Shown here in pieces: positions 24,807-34,873 of a stretch of DNA of 64,000 nucleotides. The DNA lies in NCBI GenBank assembly GCA_041392475.1, contig JAWKLZ010000002.1:558001-622000 (forward strand). The letters run 5' to 3'. Under the pieces are notes generated by a model. It saw nothing but the letters and a program-made list of their open reading frames with translations, ran no database searches and was not told the origin of the DNA. The position numbers and the translations under genes are program-made. This DNA is from Chitinophagales bacterium (GTDB taxonomy: Bacteria; Bacteroidota; Bacteroidia; Chitinophagales; UBA2359). Positions within the stretch are counted from its first letter, which is position 1, and each line of letters opens with the position of its first letter.

Positions 24807-25877
24807 TTAATGTAAAACAACCAGTTTTTGATGCTGATAAATAAAATTATCGTTGTACAAACGGCAAAAATAAACCCCTGATGATAATTCACTGGTATTT
24901 ACAGTGAATGAAGTAGAGGAATCATCTATAGTCACACTTTTGACTAAAACACCTGAAGCATCGTAAATAGAAAAAGATAGTGGAGTCTTTGCAATTGCTC
25001 TATCTAAATAAATATTCACATAGTTTTTAGCGGGATTGGGAAGCATATTCATTTGAATAGCATTCATATATTTACTTTCTAAGATTTCTGTGCCTCTCTT
25101 ATTACCTCCTCCATTCAAACTAATAGGATGAGCATTCCGAGTAAAACGGTGTCCAAAATAGATTGTTAATGCCGATTCAGCTAAAGTAGCTATATAACGG
25201 TCATTTTGATTCGCAGCCAAGCCTGTTAAATTACTTTCTGTTGTAGCATCCAAAGGATAATTCAATAACATATCCATGATGTTGTAAAATTGAAGAGCCT
25301 GTGTGTCATGGGTAGGCAATGTTGCCAATAGGTTATTGGCAGTTGTGAAATCCCCCTGATTGAGGTAACTCGCTACCAATATTCTTTTGCTCCACTCCTC
25401 GTTTTGGGCAGTCAATAACTGATTCGCACAATCTCTATCACAATTGCCGTCCATCATCTGCCAAAAAGCTTGTTGCAGCTTATTCAAGCCTGGAAAAGCT
25501 TGTCCTGGTGTAGGATTTGTAATAGGCTTACCATGAATGATTTCTACAGGTGATTCTTCTCCTTCTATATCAATAGAAATCCCGTCTTTTTTCCACTCCC
25601 AAATTCGGTAGGAAATAGTGTTATTCGTAATAGTCAAATGAGCCTCTCCAACATCTGTACATTCCTCGTTGGTTTTTTCGATGATTGGGATCTCATTGGG
25701 AGGGAAATAGCCAGATGTGGTGACAGATGCAGTTGCCACACAACCATTTTCATCTGTTACCATTACCTCATGAGTTCCTATTTCATAGACATCAATAAAA
25801 CTCGCCACTCCCCACATCTTTCGTTCAAAGTCCAAAAGCAATATAAAGTTAGTTTGAAAAGAAGATTCTTTAAACAC
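24807..25877 (-). CDS. C-terminal part of a large type IX cargo protein (A1), probably 5'-truncated
   Basis: The 356-residue product has no signal peptide and its first 25 residues look non-natural. Residues 32-58 (IGTHEVMVTDENGCVATASV) match one SprB-type repeat of giant surface adhesins, followed by a helical region (LNKLQQAFWQMMDGNCDRDC and LLTAQNEEWSKRILVASYLN) and a sorting tail (MNMLPNPAKNYVNIYLDRA, then SGVYFCRLYNDN, QKLVVLH). Intact members of this kind are normally thousands of residues long. This one begins abruptly, 340 bases downstream of sprA's terminator side, so it is probably a leftover of a deleted giant adhesin gene. Whether it is still expressed is unclear. Confidence 0.55.
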   Translation of the reverse strand: MFKESSFQTNFILLLDFERKMWGVASFIDVYEIGTHEVMVTDENGCVATASVTTSGYFPPNEIPIIEKTNEECTDVGEAHLTITNNTISYRIWEWKKDGISIDIEGEESPVEIIHGKPITNPTPGQAFPGLNKLQQAFWQMMDGNCDRDCANQLLTAQNEEWSKRILVASYLNQGDFTTANNLLATLPTHDTQALQFYNIMDMLLNYPLDATTESNLTGLAANQNDRYIATLAESALTIYFGHRFTRNAHPISLNGGGNKRGTEILESKYMNAIQMNMLPNPAKNYVNIYLDRAIAKTPLSFSIYDASGVLVKSVTIDDSSTSFTVNTSELSSGVYFCRLYNDNFIYQHQKLVVLH

Positions 25878-26219
25878 ATTATGAAGGGTTTAATACACTC
25901 TCAAAAAAGAAAAAACACAAAAACGCTTCATAAAAAACAAAATTTAAAGGATTGAGAAAAAGTGGTTTTTTCAATGGGCTTAGTAGTAGGAAAAAGCAAC
26001 AAACAACCCTTTTAAACATACATCGGGAAAATCTGTATACTAGGTTTTAGGATAGCCAGTTGCTTATAAATTTCTAAGTTAAACCATAAAAAAGAATTTT
26101 CCAAATATTTCTTATGAACAGGAATATATTTTGTTATACAAGCATAAACAAAAAACCGCTACAAGCCCTATATAACAGGCTTGTAGCGGTTTTTATTGAA
26201 AGAAAAAAATGATGAAAGA
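25878..26219. other. gene-free spacer between sprA and the cargo genes
   Basis: Apart from the sprA terminator at 26151-26194, I see no gene or repeat. The stretch is AT-rich and has short stop-dense frames only. Confidence 0.6.
26151..26194 (-). terminator. terminator of sprA
   Basis: AAAAACCGCTACAAGCC (26151-26167) and GGCTTGTAGCGGTTTTT (26178-26194) form a perfect 17-base stem with a 10-base loop, 25 bases after the sprA stop. The A/T ends make it able to work in either direction. Confidence 0.9.
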
Positions 26220-29200
26220 TTAGAAAGTAAAATTCACCCTCAAGCCTCCTCGTGAATTCGTAATCGGAAAAGATTCAGACGTAGCAGGTTCATTTTGTGT
26301 ATATTCGTAGAACAGGCCTATACGGATGTTGTCATTGACCATATAATCTGCCGAAGGAGAAAACTTGATGGTTTTCATACCCCTTGCAGGCTGCTCAATG
26401 TCTTGGTACAAACGCACGATGCTCAACAAGTCGTCTCGGAAACTAAAGTCAAAAGCCACACTCAAATCGTTTTCGAGTGTCACCTTCTTGCCGCCCCATT
26501 TGAACGGAAGCATAAAACCTTTGACCCGATAGCCGATGCCCACCACAATTTCGGTAGATTTGGTTTCTGCCAATTGATAGTCTTCAAAACTCATCGCCAA
26601 AATGCGGGATCGCTTCCAAGCAAAATTACCAGTGAGGTCATTGACCGTGCTGAAATCAATGGCAATCAATGGCTCAAAACGCTCGGTGATAATGGCTTGC
26701 GGAACCCGATAGAAGGTCGAAAAATTCCGTGTTAAAGTAGTATCTCTCAAGTCACTCAATACAGGGAACTCTTCGGTGATGGTTTCTCCTAAGTTGTTAC
26801 CACCTATTCCTTCTGAGGTATTGTCAATGTAAATACCATCGCTGTAATAGAGTTCGTCAAACTCTAGGTTGTTTTGAAAATTGTTGATTGTAAAAGTAGA
26901 TTGATATCCATGACTGATAGAAACATTGTTGAATATCTTTTGAATAGCAGGAATTTTTCCCAAACCATTGAAGGTGACTTTCCAGTTGGGAAGCGGAATC
27001 AAATTGAAGGGGTTGAGGTTAACTTTTTCAGGGTCTTTACCGCCATAAGCTGCCAAAAATGCTGGCACCAATACGGCTTGTGATTGGTAGCCATACCCAT
27101 CTTCAAATACAAAGGCTTCACCCCCACTAGGTTTTGTCACGCTTTGTCCTTGTCCACTTCCTGTATCAGATGCGGGATTGAGTTCACTCCAACGCCTTGA
27201 AATGACCGTAGCAAAACGCTCAAAATCACGGAAATTGTTGGAAATGTTTTGGGTATCTACACCTGCAAAAGAGGTTCCAATCGGCAGGTAGGAAATCGTA
27301 TAACTACCGTTGTCAATTTTGGCAAGATGTCGGAAAGCATCCTCTTGATCTTCACCAAAGCTGACTTTGAACAACTCGGAGTGATTGAGACTATATTGCA
27401 GATCTGCATTTAGGTCAATTTTCAAATCACGATAGGGTTCTAAATTAGCCTTGATTTGCAAGTTGCGACTAACGTTTTGGCGAAGCTGTTCGTTTAGAAA
27501 CTCACTTGGACTGACCACACCTTCACGAGCAGCCCATTCCATCCATCCAAACAAACTTGGTTGATTCCCCAAAATGAAATCCCATCCGGGGAAATTGTTC
27601 CCCAATTGATTCGAACCTTGCCCAAAAAATCCAGGGACAGGAACAAATCCAGGAATACTAGTAGAATTTTTCTCATTGTAGGAAATAGATACCCGCTTGA
27701 TACTCACCAATGGTTTCAGGAATATTTTTGCCAATGGTGACAATCCTGTATTCTCTTTTGTATCGGGAGTAGCAGGTGGTGTAGTGCCGGGAGTTGTAGG
27801 TCTGCTTGGACGTTTGCGGGTTGAAGGCGTACCGTTGAGTTCTTTTAGGAAGGGGAACGCATTGTATATTTTGGTGAAATTCATTTCTCCATTCAACTGA
27901 ATGTTTTGGTCATTGTTGATAGAATTACCCAAAGTATTGGCCAAAATAAGTGGTTTACCTTCCCATGCATAGTTGCTGCCATACCTTGCCCGAAGCTGCA
28001 TCCAACTGAGTAGCGGGAATTTATCTAAAGGCAAATTGTAAGTAACATTGATGTTTTGTTCATATTTTTTGAGTCGCCCCCAGTTGTTAAGTGCGCCAAA
28101 TTCGGAGATACCCACATCTTCTGCAGTGATGTACTCGGTCCCTGGGTCAAAGAACAAGTCAGTGCCAAAGAAAGGATTAAGTAAACTATCCGTACCACTC
28201 CAGAGGTTGCTAAAAGCGGTTTTTCCGATTTGATTTTCGTCAATAACTGATTGATGTGTCGCATTGTAATCAATGGTAATAGAGCGAGTTGGATTGTAAC
28301 TGACTCCATACAGTCTATCCCAACTGAAGGATTTGTCATAAGCCGGGTCAATCATAATGGTTTCAGCAGCCAAAGGACGCAATTGAAGAACTCCTACCCG
28401 CCGATTGAAGTCTGTCTGGAAACTCACTGTGTTTGGAATCAAATTGAAGTTAAAATCCCTAAACAGCCGCAAATATTTGCTTTTTTGGTTGATGACATTT
28501 TTTAAGGGTTCGTAGTATTTTGGTCGAGCATTGTACACATAAGCGATAGAACCTCTGTGTCTTTTCACCAAGTCTTTTTCGATTACGTGGTCACGGTATT
28601 CTGTTTCGGTGTAGGCATAGGTCAGAGCAAGGTTTTCTACATCCCACGGCATCGGTTTTTTCTCTGGGTTGGTGCGCTCTTTTCGTACATTGGTCACGTT
28701 GATACTGCGAACGGTTTCGTATGTTTTCCGTATCTTTTTTGCAGCCATAGCACTGTCCGCTCCATATTTGTATTCTACGGAATCTATCAACTGTTTGAGC
28801 AATACATCCGTATCATAAGGGTCGTATTTCGGCGTGCTAACAGATTGCGAAATCCCTGCATAAAGCGGAATACGAATACCCGAACTTTTGGGTAAAAACC
28901 GTCCCAACTCTAAATTGGTAGAAGCATCGTAGGCAATTAGATTGTCTTGTCTTCGCTCGGTGATTTTGTCTTCAAGCGTTCCGAAACCTGCAGTGTGCAT
29001 ATTGCCCGAGAGGGTGAAATTACCCAAATCTGCCAGTTTCACATCCAAAGTGGTCAAGGCTGCAAGAGCAGGGTCTTGATTGAAGTCCGAGAGTCGCAAC
29101 TCATTGAACCATATCTCCGCACACTTGGGCAAGCCATCATCGAATTGTTGATTGAAGTAGTTTTGTTTAGGATTTCGGACTCCAACCATTACCTGTTTGG

Positions 29201-32200
29201 CACGTCCCAAATCGGGACTACCCACTACGGTAATGCGAGCAATACGGGGCGTGAGAATATCCCCCACACTGTCCACACTCAAGGTATCGTATTTGATATA
29301 AGGCTTGGAATAGGAGGTGTTTTCTGCAAAATTTCGCTCTACTTTGGCATTCACTAAATCTTGAATCCTGACATTGATTTCGTTTTCCTCAGGCCAGTTT
29401 TCGGTTCTCGGATAAAGGGCAAAAGGATTATCCTCATCGGGGTCAATTGCAAAATCGGATAAAGGTCGGCTGACGGTCAGTGGTATTTCGTATTCGTAAT
29501 AGTTGTTTTGAAAGTCATCTCCAATTCTGATGAAGGCAGTGACATCTCCATGTTCCAAAGTGGTGCTTTTACAAACATCAATGTTCTGCAATGCTTCGGC
29601 GTGAATGTACATTCGGAGGCTTCCAAATTGGCGCATATCCATATTGATTCTTCTATAAACGCCTCGTCCTTCTCCATCGGCTAAGTCACCTACTTCAATA
29701 GATATAGATTGTTCGTTTTGGCGTTGGTTTTGTGCGCCTGTCACTGGTAGAATCTCACGTTCGATGTCAGGAGGAAGATTGTAAGGGATTGGGGAACGCT
29801 GAGAATTTTCTTCAACGTTCACTGAGCTTAAATTGAAGAAAGAATTTTCCACATTGTCAGGCTCACTAGGCGAGTACTCGCCTGGTTCACGAATCACTTG
29901 GTCGTATTTTCTCCAATTGTTTCGCACAATATCGAAACGGATGAAACGGGTAACTACAGGGTCTTCAAAACCTGTCATGAACAAGCGAATACCTTCAATG
30001 TTTCTAAAGTTGATGCTTCCTTGTCTTGATGTGAAATTGTCTATCGGAATCTGGAAGTGATAGAAACGCACCAATGTATCTTGTCCAGTAGCATAGCTTT
30101 CCATTTCAATGTCTTTGAAGTCGGCTAAGAAACCGTTGCCAATATCACTTGCACCCATATTGGGGCGCAAAGGTACACGGTACTCAAAAAAGCTTTCTGC
30201 ATCGCTCAGGGATTTATCTTGGTTGTAGTCTTCCATTTCGGGGAAGTTGGTGGCTGAAGTCGTGTAGTTTTGACCTTGCTGTGCAAAATCCTGTACTGGA
30301 GAGTTTCCTTGTGGATTATTGAAGTTTTTGTAGCGTTCCAACAAGTTAGCTCCCGTTTGACCAACACTATTGTAGAATTCATCTCTAAAGTGCAAATAGT
30401 TGTCCGCAGCAGGGTCAGTTTGAATGATAGAGAAAGTTTGAGCATTCACCACGCTGCTTGCTCTTGTTAAATAGTCATTGAATTTTTCTCGTTCTCTGAT
30501 ATCGGTCAATCCATCAAAACCCAAATCTTGCGCTTCACGGTCTGCTTGTTCATTGGCAAAGGCAAAGTTGATGGGGCGAACAATGGATACTTCTCCCCAT
30601 TCGGTTTCGTCCAGTTGAGGAAAGTCGTCTGCTGTTGGTAGGGAGTTTTCGTAGAACTGTTTGGAGTCCTTCAAAACATCTTCCGAAACGTTTCCTAACT
30701 GCAAGTACAAATCACCATCGTTGTTTTTGTTTTCGATGAAAGGGTCCAATATCCAAAATTCCACAAACTCCACGTTTGCTTGTTCAAAGTCTTTGAAGGG
30801 GCTGTTACGCATGATTCCTCCCCAACGAGATTCGGGGTCTTTCAAGCGACCATTTTCATCCACACCTGCTGAGATTCCTGGTTCTCCTTCTACATCAAAG
30901 TTATAAGGACCTCTTTCGTCTGGATAAAAAGCTACGTCAAAAGTTCGGCTAACTTGTTGTGGGTTGAAAGTATCTGTATTGAAGAGTTCTCGCTCCGAAA
31001 AAGTACGGGTATAGTAGTTGTTGGCATTGAAGCGGACATCGGTATTGATGCCTGCATTTTGGTTTTGCAGTACAAAATCCAATTGGTACCAAGCTATTTT
31101 TGCACGGTTATAGCCATAACTCAAGTCGTTGGTTCGAGAAGCTTCGGGAAACAATTCCATGCCATTGTCGCCGATTACATACCTCGGTGTACTGGCAAGC
31201 ATCCAAGCATTGTAGGGGAAACGGATGTCGTATTCGGGCGTACTGCCGTCAAAGTCGTCAATGTAGGCATTTCCGTCTTTTCCAATCGCATTGGCGTGTC
31301 CTGGTAGTAGGGCGGCGACTTCTCCTGTGAAGGTGATGGAGGAGGGTTCTTTGGTAGAAATACCTGGTAGTTTGTCGATGAATCGGGTGATGCCTGGTGT
31401 TTCTTTGAAGTAGTTCATGTCCGCTCCAATCATGGTATTGGAGATAGGCGTATCACCATAGTTTACCTTTGGCGTAAAAGGTCTTTCTGACAACTTCAAT
31501 ACTGTTGCTCCTAAGGTAAAATCATCGTTGATCCAATAATCTGCCCTTGCCCCCATGAGCGTCTTTCGCTGTATGCCAAAAGCTGCCTGGTCTTCAAAAG
31601 ACACATTGATCGGTACTCCTGCATTGACATAGGCACTGTTGATAATCGAAAGTCTTCCCAAATTGTAATCTACGATATAGTCGAATCCTTCCACAAGTTG
31701 CTGTCCACCAGCGGTTACTCTCACCGAACCTTGTGGAATATTGAAGGCTCCCAATGAAATTTCGGAGGAAATATTGGATTTAAAGCGACCTCTGATGAGG
31801 AATCGGTTGTTTTCTGGAAATTCAAGGGCTACGATTCTGGTAGAGTCATATATTTCATCGTAAGCATATTTATCGGCAAGTGCAGCCTCTCCATTTTTTT
31901 CAAACTGATCTCGTAGGCGACCTCCAAATGGCTCCAATACGGGAAATATCAAACGTCCATTTTTAGGGTTGATGGTTCCGTAAGTCGTTGTATTTTGTCC
32001 TGTTGCGAAACTGTTTCCGCCAAATCGGGTATCTCTTCCTGTTCGATTAGTACCTCTGCCTGATTGCAGAATATTGGGCAAGGGGTTGTTTTGGTTTTGA
32101 CCTGCTGCAAAGGAATTGTCGGCGGGAATAAAATCGAAAATACCATCAGAGTAAGGTTCTCCACTGCTGTTCAATCTATCCAAACCCAACAACTTAATCA

Positions 32201-33935
32201 ACTGTACGCCCCTAATTCCGTTGCCTTCGGGGATGTATCGAATGTCGCCACCTGGATTGGTTTTTGAACCCACACTTTCGTACAAGATGTCGAGTTTGAA
32301 ATCTTGTTGATCCACATTGAAGGCTCCCAAAGCATAGATATTTTTCATCATCAAATCCCACATAGGATGTCGTGGCAATTGTTGACTACTTCTAATCATC
32401 TTCAAAAACATAATCCGTGGTTCGTTTTGGTCTTCTCCCCCTGTCACATCTACGGTGAACACGTCTTCTGCAAACTCTCCTACTTGATAGGTTTTACCAT
32501 TGGTCGTTGTGTATTCAAATGCCACTCCCAATACTTCATTGGAGCGCAAAGAAAAATTCAAAGACATGAAACCCAGTTGTGGGTCGTAGGTATATTCGTC
32601 GGGAGAAAGTTTTCGAGCAGAGGTTTTGCGAAAGTCGCGAATATCTTGCATACGAAACTGTCCACCAGAGGATTGGAGCAAGTTATTTATTTGATCCAGT
32701 CTGCGAGATTGTGGGTTGCTGACCAGTTTTTGGTACAAGTCATTGGAGGAATTTGAAGGGAAAGCGGCATTTGCCCCTGTTGCAGGATTTGTGCTGTTGG
32801 TATTGAATGGTTTGTTTTCTGCCAAGTCTGCGAGTGCTACTATATCTCGTTCTACGTTTTCGGCTACTCCTCTGTTGTCATTGATGTACACCTCCATTCG
32901 GGTGATGTATATGTCGGAGTTGATATAGGGCAAAGTAGCGAGTGCTTTCTCAAAATTGTTGCGAAAATATTGGGCCAAAAAGAAGTGCCTGTTTTCGTCG
33001 TATTCGTCTGCGGTTAGTTCAAATTCTTGGATTTGTGCGCCATTGTCTAAGCTAACCGCACGTCGTCGGGTGCGCTGTTCTGCAATGACTCCGTTGAGGG
33101 TCAAGCGGCCAAACTGCAATTTGCTTTGAAGTCCGAATAGATTTTGATAGCCAGGAATCAACTGCGATGGGGTTCGGAAATCCACATTTCCTGCCCGCAA
33201 TTCTTGGATGATATCGTCTTCCTCCCCTGTATATTCAAGTTTGATTTGGTTTTCAAAATTGAAGATGGAACGGGTATTGTAATCGAGGTTGAGGTTCAGG
33301 TTGTCACCTATTTTACCTGTCACGCCTACATTGATGTCCATGTCAAAATCTGGTGTTACCCGATTGTTTTGGCGATAGATGGCAGAAGGATTGCGGATGT
33401 TTTGCTTTTGAAATCCGAGGAATAGGTCAATGCTACCTGTGGGGCGAATATCTATTTCTCCGGGGCCTCCTGGAAAACCAGTTTTGGCAAAAGGGTTCAA
33501 CTTTGGAGCCAAGCCACCCAATAAACCGCCTGATTGTTCATTGGATTTGAGGTTGAAATAATCTTGCTGCATATTGTTTTGGCGGTTCTCCCAATACTCA
33601 TCAAAGGTCAGATAGGTTTGATAGCGATAGGGAACGCCTCCGATGGTTTCAGTCACAATATATGTGCCTGTTTCAGGGTCGTATTCCACCTGTTTTTCAA
33701 TCGCTGCTGGATCTTCCAAATCGAAGGGATTTTTGTTTTTGTCGGTTACAAAATCGCCTTCTCTATCTTCAATCGGATAGATAATCGAATCTACGGGCAC
33801 TACTGTTTTGGGCTGTAAAGCAGTAGGTAGTAGGTTCAAAATGATGGATGGGCTGTTGCCTCCAATTGCGCCAAAAAACATCAATACTAAGAGAGTAGTG
33901 ATGGTACTTATGAATATACTTTTTTTCCAACTCAC
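26220..33935 (-). CDS. sprA: type IX secretion outer-membrane translocon, gliding motility protein SprA
   Basis: The product has 2571 residues, the size class of SprA/SovA, the very large beta-barrel that forms the type IX secretion channel in the outer membrane. The N-terminus has a membrane/signal segment (SIFISTITTLLVLMFFGAIG). The characteristic SprA_N repeats appear twice, near residues 215-300 (VGVTGKIGDNLNLNLDYNTR, FRTPSQLIPGYQNLFGLQSK) and again around 840-900. Later segments of alternating strands and the ending RGGLRVNFTF fit an outer-membrane barrel. The gene sits directly downstream of ruvA, an arrangement conserved in Bacteroidota. It provides the route for the sorting-tail proteins encoded at 21-26 kb. 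Confidence 0.96.
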   Translation of the reverse strand: MSWKKSIFISTITTLLVLMFFGAIGGNSPSIILNLLPTALQPKTVVPVDSIIYPIEDREGDFVTDKNKNPFDLEDPAAIEKQVEYDPETGTYIVTETIGGVPYRYQTYLTFDEYWENRQNNMQQDYFNLKSNEQSGGLLGGLAPKLNPFAKTGFPGGPGEIDIRPTGSIDLFLGFQKQNIRNPSAIYRQNNRVTPDFDMDINVGVTGKIGDNLNLNLDYNTRSIFNFENQIKLEYTGEEDDIIQELRAGNVDFRTPSQLIPGYQNLFGLQSKLQFGRLTLNGVIAEQRTRRRAVSLDNGAQIQEFELTADEYDENRHFFLAQYFRNNFEKALATLPYINSDIYITRMEVYINDNRGVAENVERDIVALADLAENKPFNTNSTNPATGANAAFPSNSSNDLYQKLVSNPQSRRLDQINNLLQSSGGQFRMQDIRDFRKTSARKLSPDEYTYDPQLGFMSLNFSLRSNEVLGVAFEYTTTNGKTYQVGEFAEDVFTVDVTGGEDQNEPRIMFLKMIRSSQQLPRHPMWDLMMKNIYALGAFNVDQQDFKLDILYESVGSKTNPGGDIRYIPEGNGIRGVQLIKLLGLDRLNSSGEPYSDGIFDFIPADNSFAAGQNQNNPLPNILQSGRGTNRTGRDTRFGGNSFATGQNTTTYGTINPKNGRLIFPVLEPFGGRLRDQFEKNGEAALADKYAYDEIYDSTRIVALEFPENNRFLIRGRFKSNISSEISLGAFNIPQGSVRVTAGGQQLVEGFDYIVDYNLGRLSIINSAYVNAGVPINVSFEDQAAFGIQRKTLMGARADYWINDDFTLGATVLKLSERPFTPKVNYGDTPISNTMIGADMNYFKETPGITRFIDKLPGISTKEPSSITFTGEVAALLPGHANAIGKDGNAYIDDFDGSTPEYDIRFPYNAWMLASTPRYVIGDNGMELFPEASRTNDLSYGYNRAKIAWYQLDFVLQNQNAGINTDVRFNANNYYTRTFSERELFNTDTFNPQQVSRTFDVAFYPDERGPYNFDVEGEPGISAGVDENGRLKDPESRWGGIMRNSPFKDFEQANVEFVEFWILDPFIENKNNDGDLYLQLGNVSEDVLKDSKQFYENSLPTADDFPQLDETEWGEVSIVRPINFAFANEQADREAQDLGFDGLTDIREREKFNDYLTRASSVVNAQTFSIIQTDPAADNYLHFRDEFYNSVGQTGANLLERYKNFNNPQGNSPVQDFAQQGQNYTTSATNFPEMEDYNQDKSLSDAESFFEYRVPLRPNMGASDIGNGFLADFKDIEMESYATGQDTLVRFYHFQIPIDNFTSRQGSINFRNIEGIRLFMTGFEDPVVTRFIRFDIVRNNWRKYDQVIREPGEYSPSEPDNVENSFFNLSSVNVEENSQRSPIPYNLPPDIEREILPVTGAQNQRQNEQSISIEVGDLADGEGRGVYRRINMDMRQFGSLRMYIHAEALQNIDVCKSTTLEHGDVTAFIRIGDDFQNNYYEYEIPLTVSRPLSDFAIDPDEDNPFALYPRTENWPEENEINVRIQDLVNAKVERNFAENTSYSKPYIKYDTLSVDSVGDILTPRIARITVVGSPDLGRAKQVMVGVRNPKQNYFNQQFDDGLPKCAEIWFNELRLSDFNQDPALAALTTLDVKLADLGNFTLSGNMHTAGFGTLEDKITERRQDNLIAYDASTNLELGRFLPKSSGIRIPLYAGISQSVSTPKYDPYDTDVLLKQLIDSVEYKYGADSAMAAKKIRKTYETVRSINVTNVRKERTNPEKKPMPWDVENLALTYAYTETEYRDHVIEKDLVKRHRGSIAYVYNARPKYYEPLKNVINQKSKYLRLFRDFNFNLIPNTVSFQTDFNRRVGVLQLRPLAAETIMIDPAYDKSFSWDRLYGVSYNPTRSITIDYNATHQSVIDENQIGKTAFSNLWSGTDSLLNPFFGTDLFFDPGTEYITAEDVGISEFGALNNWGRLKKYEQNINVTYNLPLDKFPLLSWMQLRARYGSNYAWEGKPLILANTLGNSINNDQNIQLNGEMNFTKIYNAFPFLKELNGTPSTRKRPSRPTTPGTTPPATPDTKENTGLSPLAKIFLKPLVSIKRVSISYNEKNSTSIPGFVPVPGFFGQGSNQLGNNFPGWDFILGNQPSLFGWMEWAAREGVVSPSEFLNEQLRQNVSRNLQIKANLEPYRDLKIDLNADLQYSLNHSELFKVSFGEDQEDAFRHLAKIDNGSYTISYLPIGTSFAGVDTQNISNNFRDFERFATVISRRWSELNPASDTGSGQGQSVTKPSGGEAFVFEDGYGYQSQAVLVPAFLAAYGGKDPEKVNLNPFNLIPLPNWKVTFNGLGKIPAIQKIFNNVSISHGYQSTFTINNFQNNLEFDELYYSDGIYIDNTSEGIGGNNLGETITEEFPVLSDLRDTTLTRNFSTFYRVPQAIITERFEPLIAIDFSTVNDLTGNFAWKRSRILAMSFEDYQLAETKSTEIVVGIGYRVKGFMLPFKWGGKKVTLENDLSVAFDFSFRDDLLSIVRLYQDIEQPARGMKTIKFSPSADYMVNDNIRIGLFYEYTQNEPATSESFPITNSRGGLRVNFTF

Positions 33936-34106
33936 GCGTATTCGTATATTTTGATATATAGGTTGCTCTAAAATTCAATCTTAAAAAACAAATTCAAACT
34001 CAAATATACATAACTGCAAATCAAATTTTTATTGAATTTGAATTGAAATCTTGGATTTGAGTTTTCAAAAAGGCAGGCAAAGGTAATGATTTTTTGAGCA
34101 TTGAAG

Positions 34107-34691
34107 CTACAAGAGTTTCAATGCTTCTTTGATCATGCTTTCGACACTATTGATGGGATTTTTGCTCTTTATCAGCTTATTAAGTGCCTTTTGTGCAACT
34201 GGTTTGGCAATCCCCAAAGCTAACAGTGCTTTTAACGCTTCCTCCCTATATGTATTGTGCGAAGTAGCCAAATTCAGGGTCGGGTCAAATCCTTTGCTGA
34301 GTTTGTCTTTTAGTTCTAAAATTAACCTCTTCGCAGTTTTTATGCCAATACCTTTCACTGATTTTATCAATGCCTCATTATCTTCTACGATAGCTTGCTG
34401 AATTTCGTTGGCTTTGAGTGAAGATAACATGATTTGGGCAGTCGTAGGGCCAATGCCTGAAACGCTGATGAGATGCACAAAAAGCTCTTTTTCTTCTGTA
34501 TCTGCAAAGCCATAGAGCATTTGTACGTCTTCTTTGACGTGGAAATGGGTGTGTAACTGACAGATGCCACTACTTGGGATTTGTTCGTAGGTATTCAGAC
34601 TGATATTGATGTGGTAGCCAATACCACCTGCTTCTATGATAACGTAAGTGGCACTTTTGAGGACTAACATTCCTTTGACGTAGGCAATCAT
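34107..34691 (-). CDS. ruvA: Holliday junction branch migration protein RuvA
   Basis: The product has 194 residues, the standard length. Domain I is an OB fold (MIAYVKGMLVLKSATYVIIE, GIGYHINISLNTYEQI), domain II has two helix-hairpin-helix motifs (LISVSGIGPTTAQIMLSSL and LIKSVKGIGIKTAKRLILEL), and domain III is the C-terminal three-helix RuvB-binding part (EALKALLALGIAKPVAQKAL). RuvA tetramers hold Holliday junctions while RuvB drives branch migration. It precedes sprA on the same strand. Confidence 0.96.
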   Translation of the reverse strand: MIAYVKGMLVLKSATYVIIEAGGIGYHINISLNTYEQIPSSGICQLHTHFHVKEDVQMLYGFADTEEKELFVHLISVSGIGPTTAQIMLSSLKANEIQQAIVEDNEALIKSVKGIGIKTAKRLILELKDKLSKGFDPTLNLATSHNTYREEALKALLALGIAKPVAQKALNKLIKSKNPINSVESMIKEALKLL

Positions 34692-34873
34692 TTGGTATTG
34701 TTTGTGTTAAAGTGTGTTAATGTATTTCAATGTTGATGTTTGGGTGAAAATTGCCCTAAAAATAAGTTTGCAAATTGAAGTATGATAACCTTCAACGAAT
34801 TGTTTGATATTGAGTTGAAAATGTTTTTGAGTTTTGTTAATAATGAATGGAAAAGCACAAAGTTAGAAAGGTT

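Noticed and set aside
26220..33935. Numerous plus-strand frames of 60-150 codons inside sprA
   Set aside because: All are opposite the conserved sprA reading frame.
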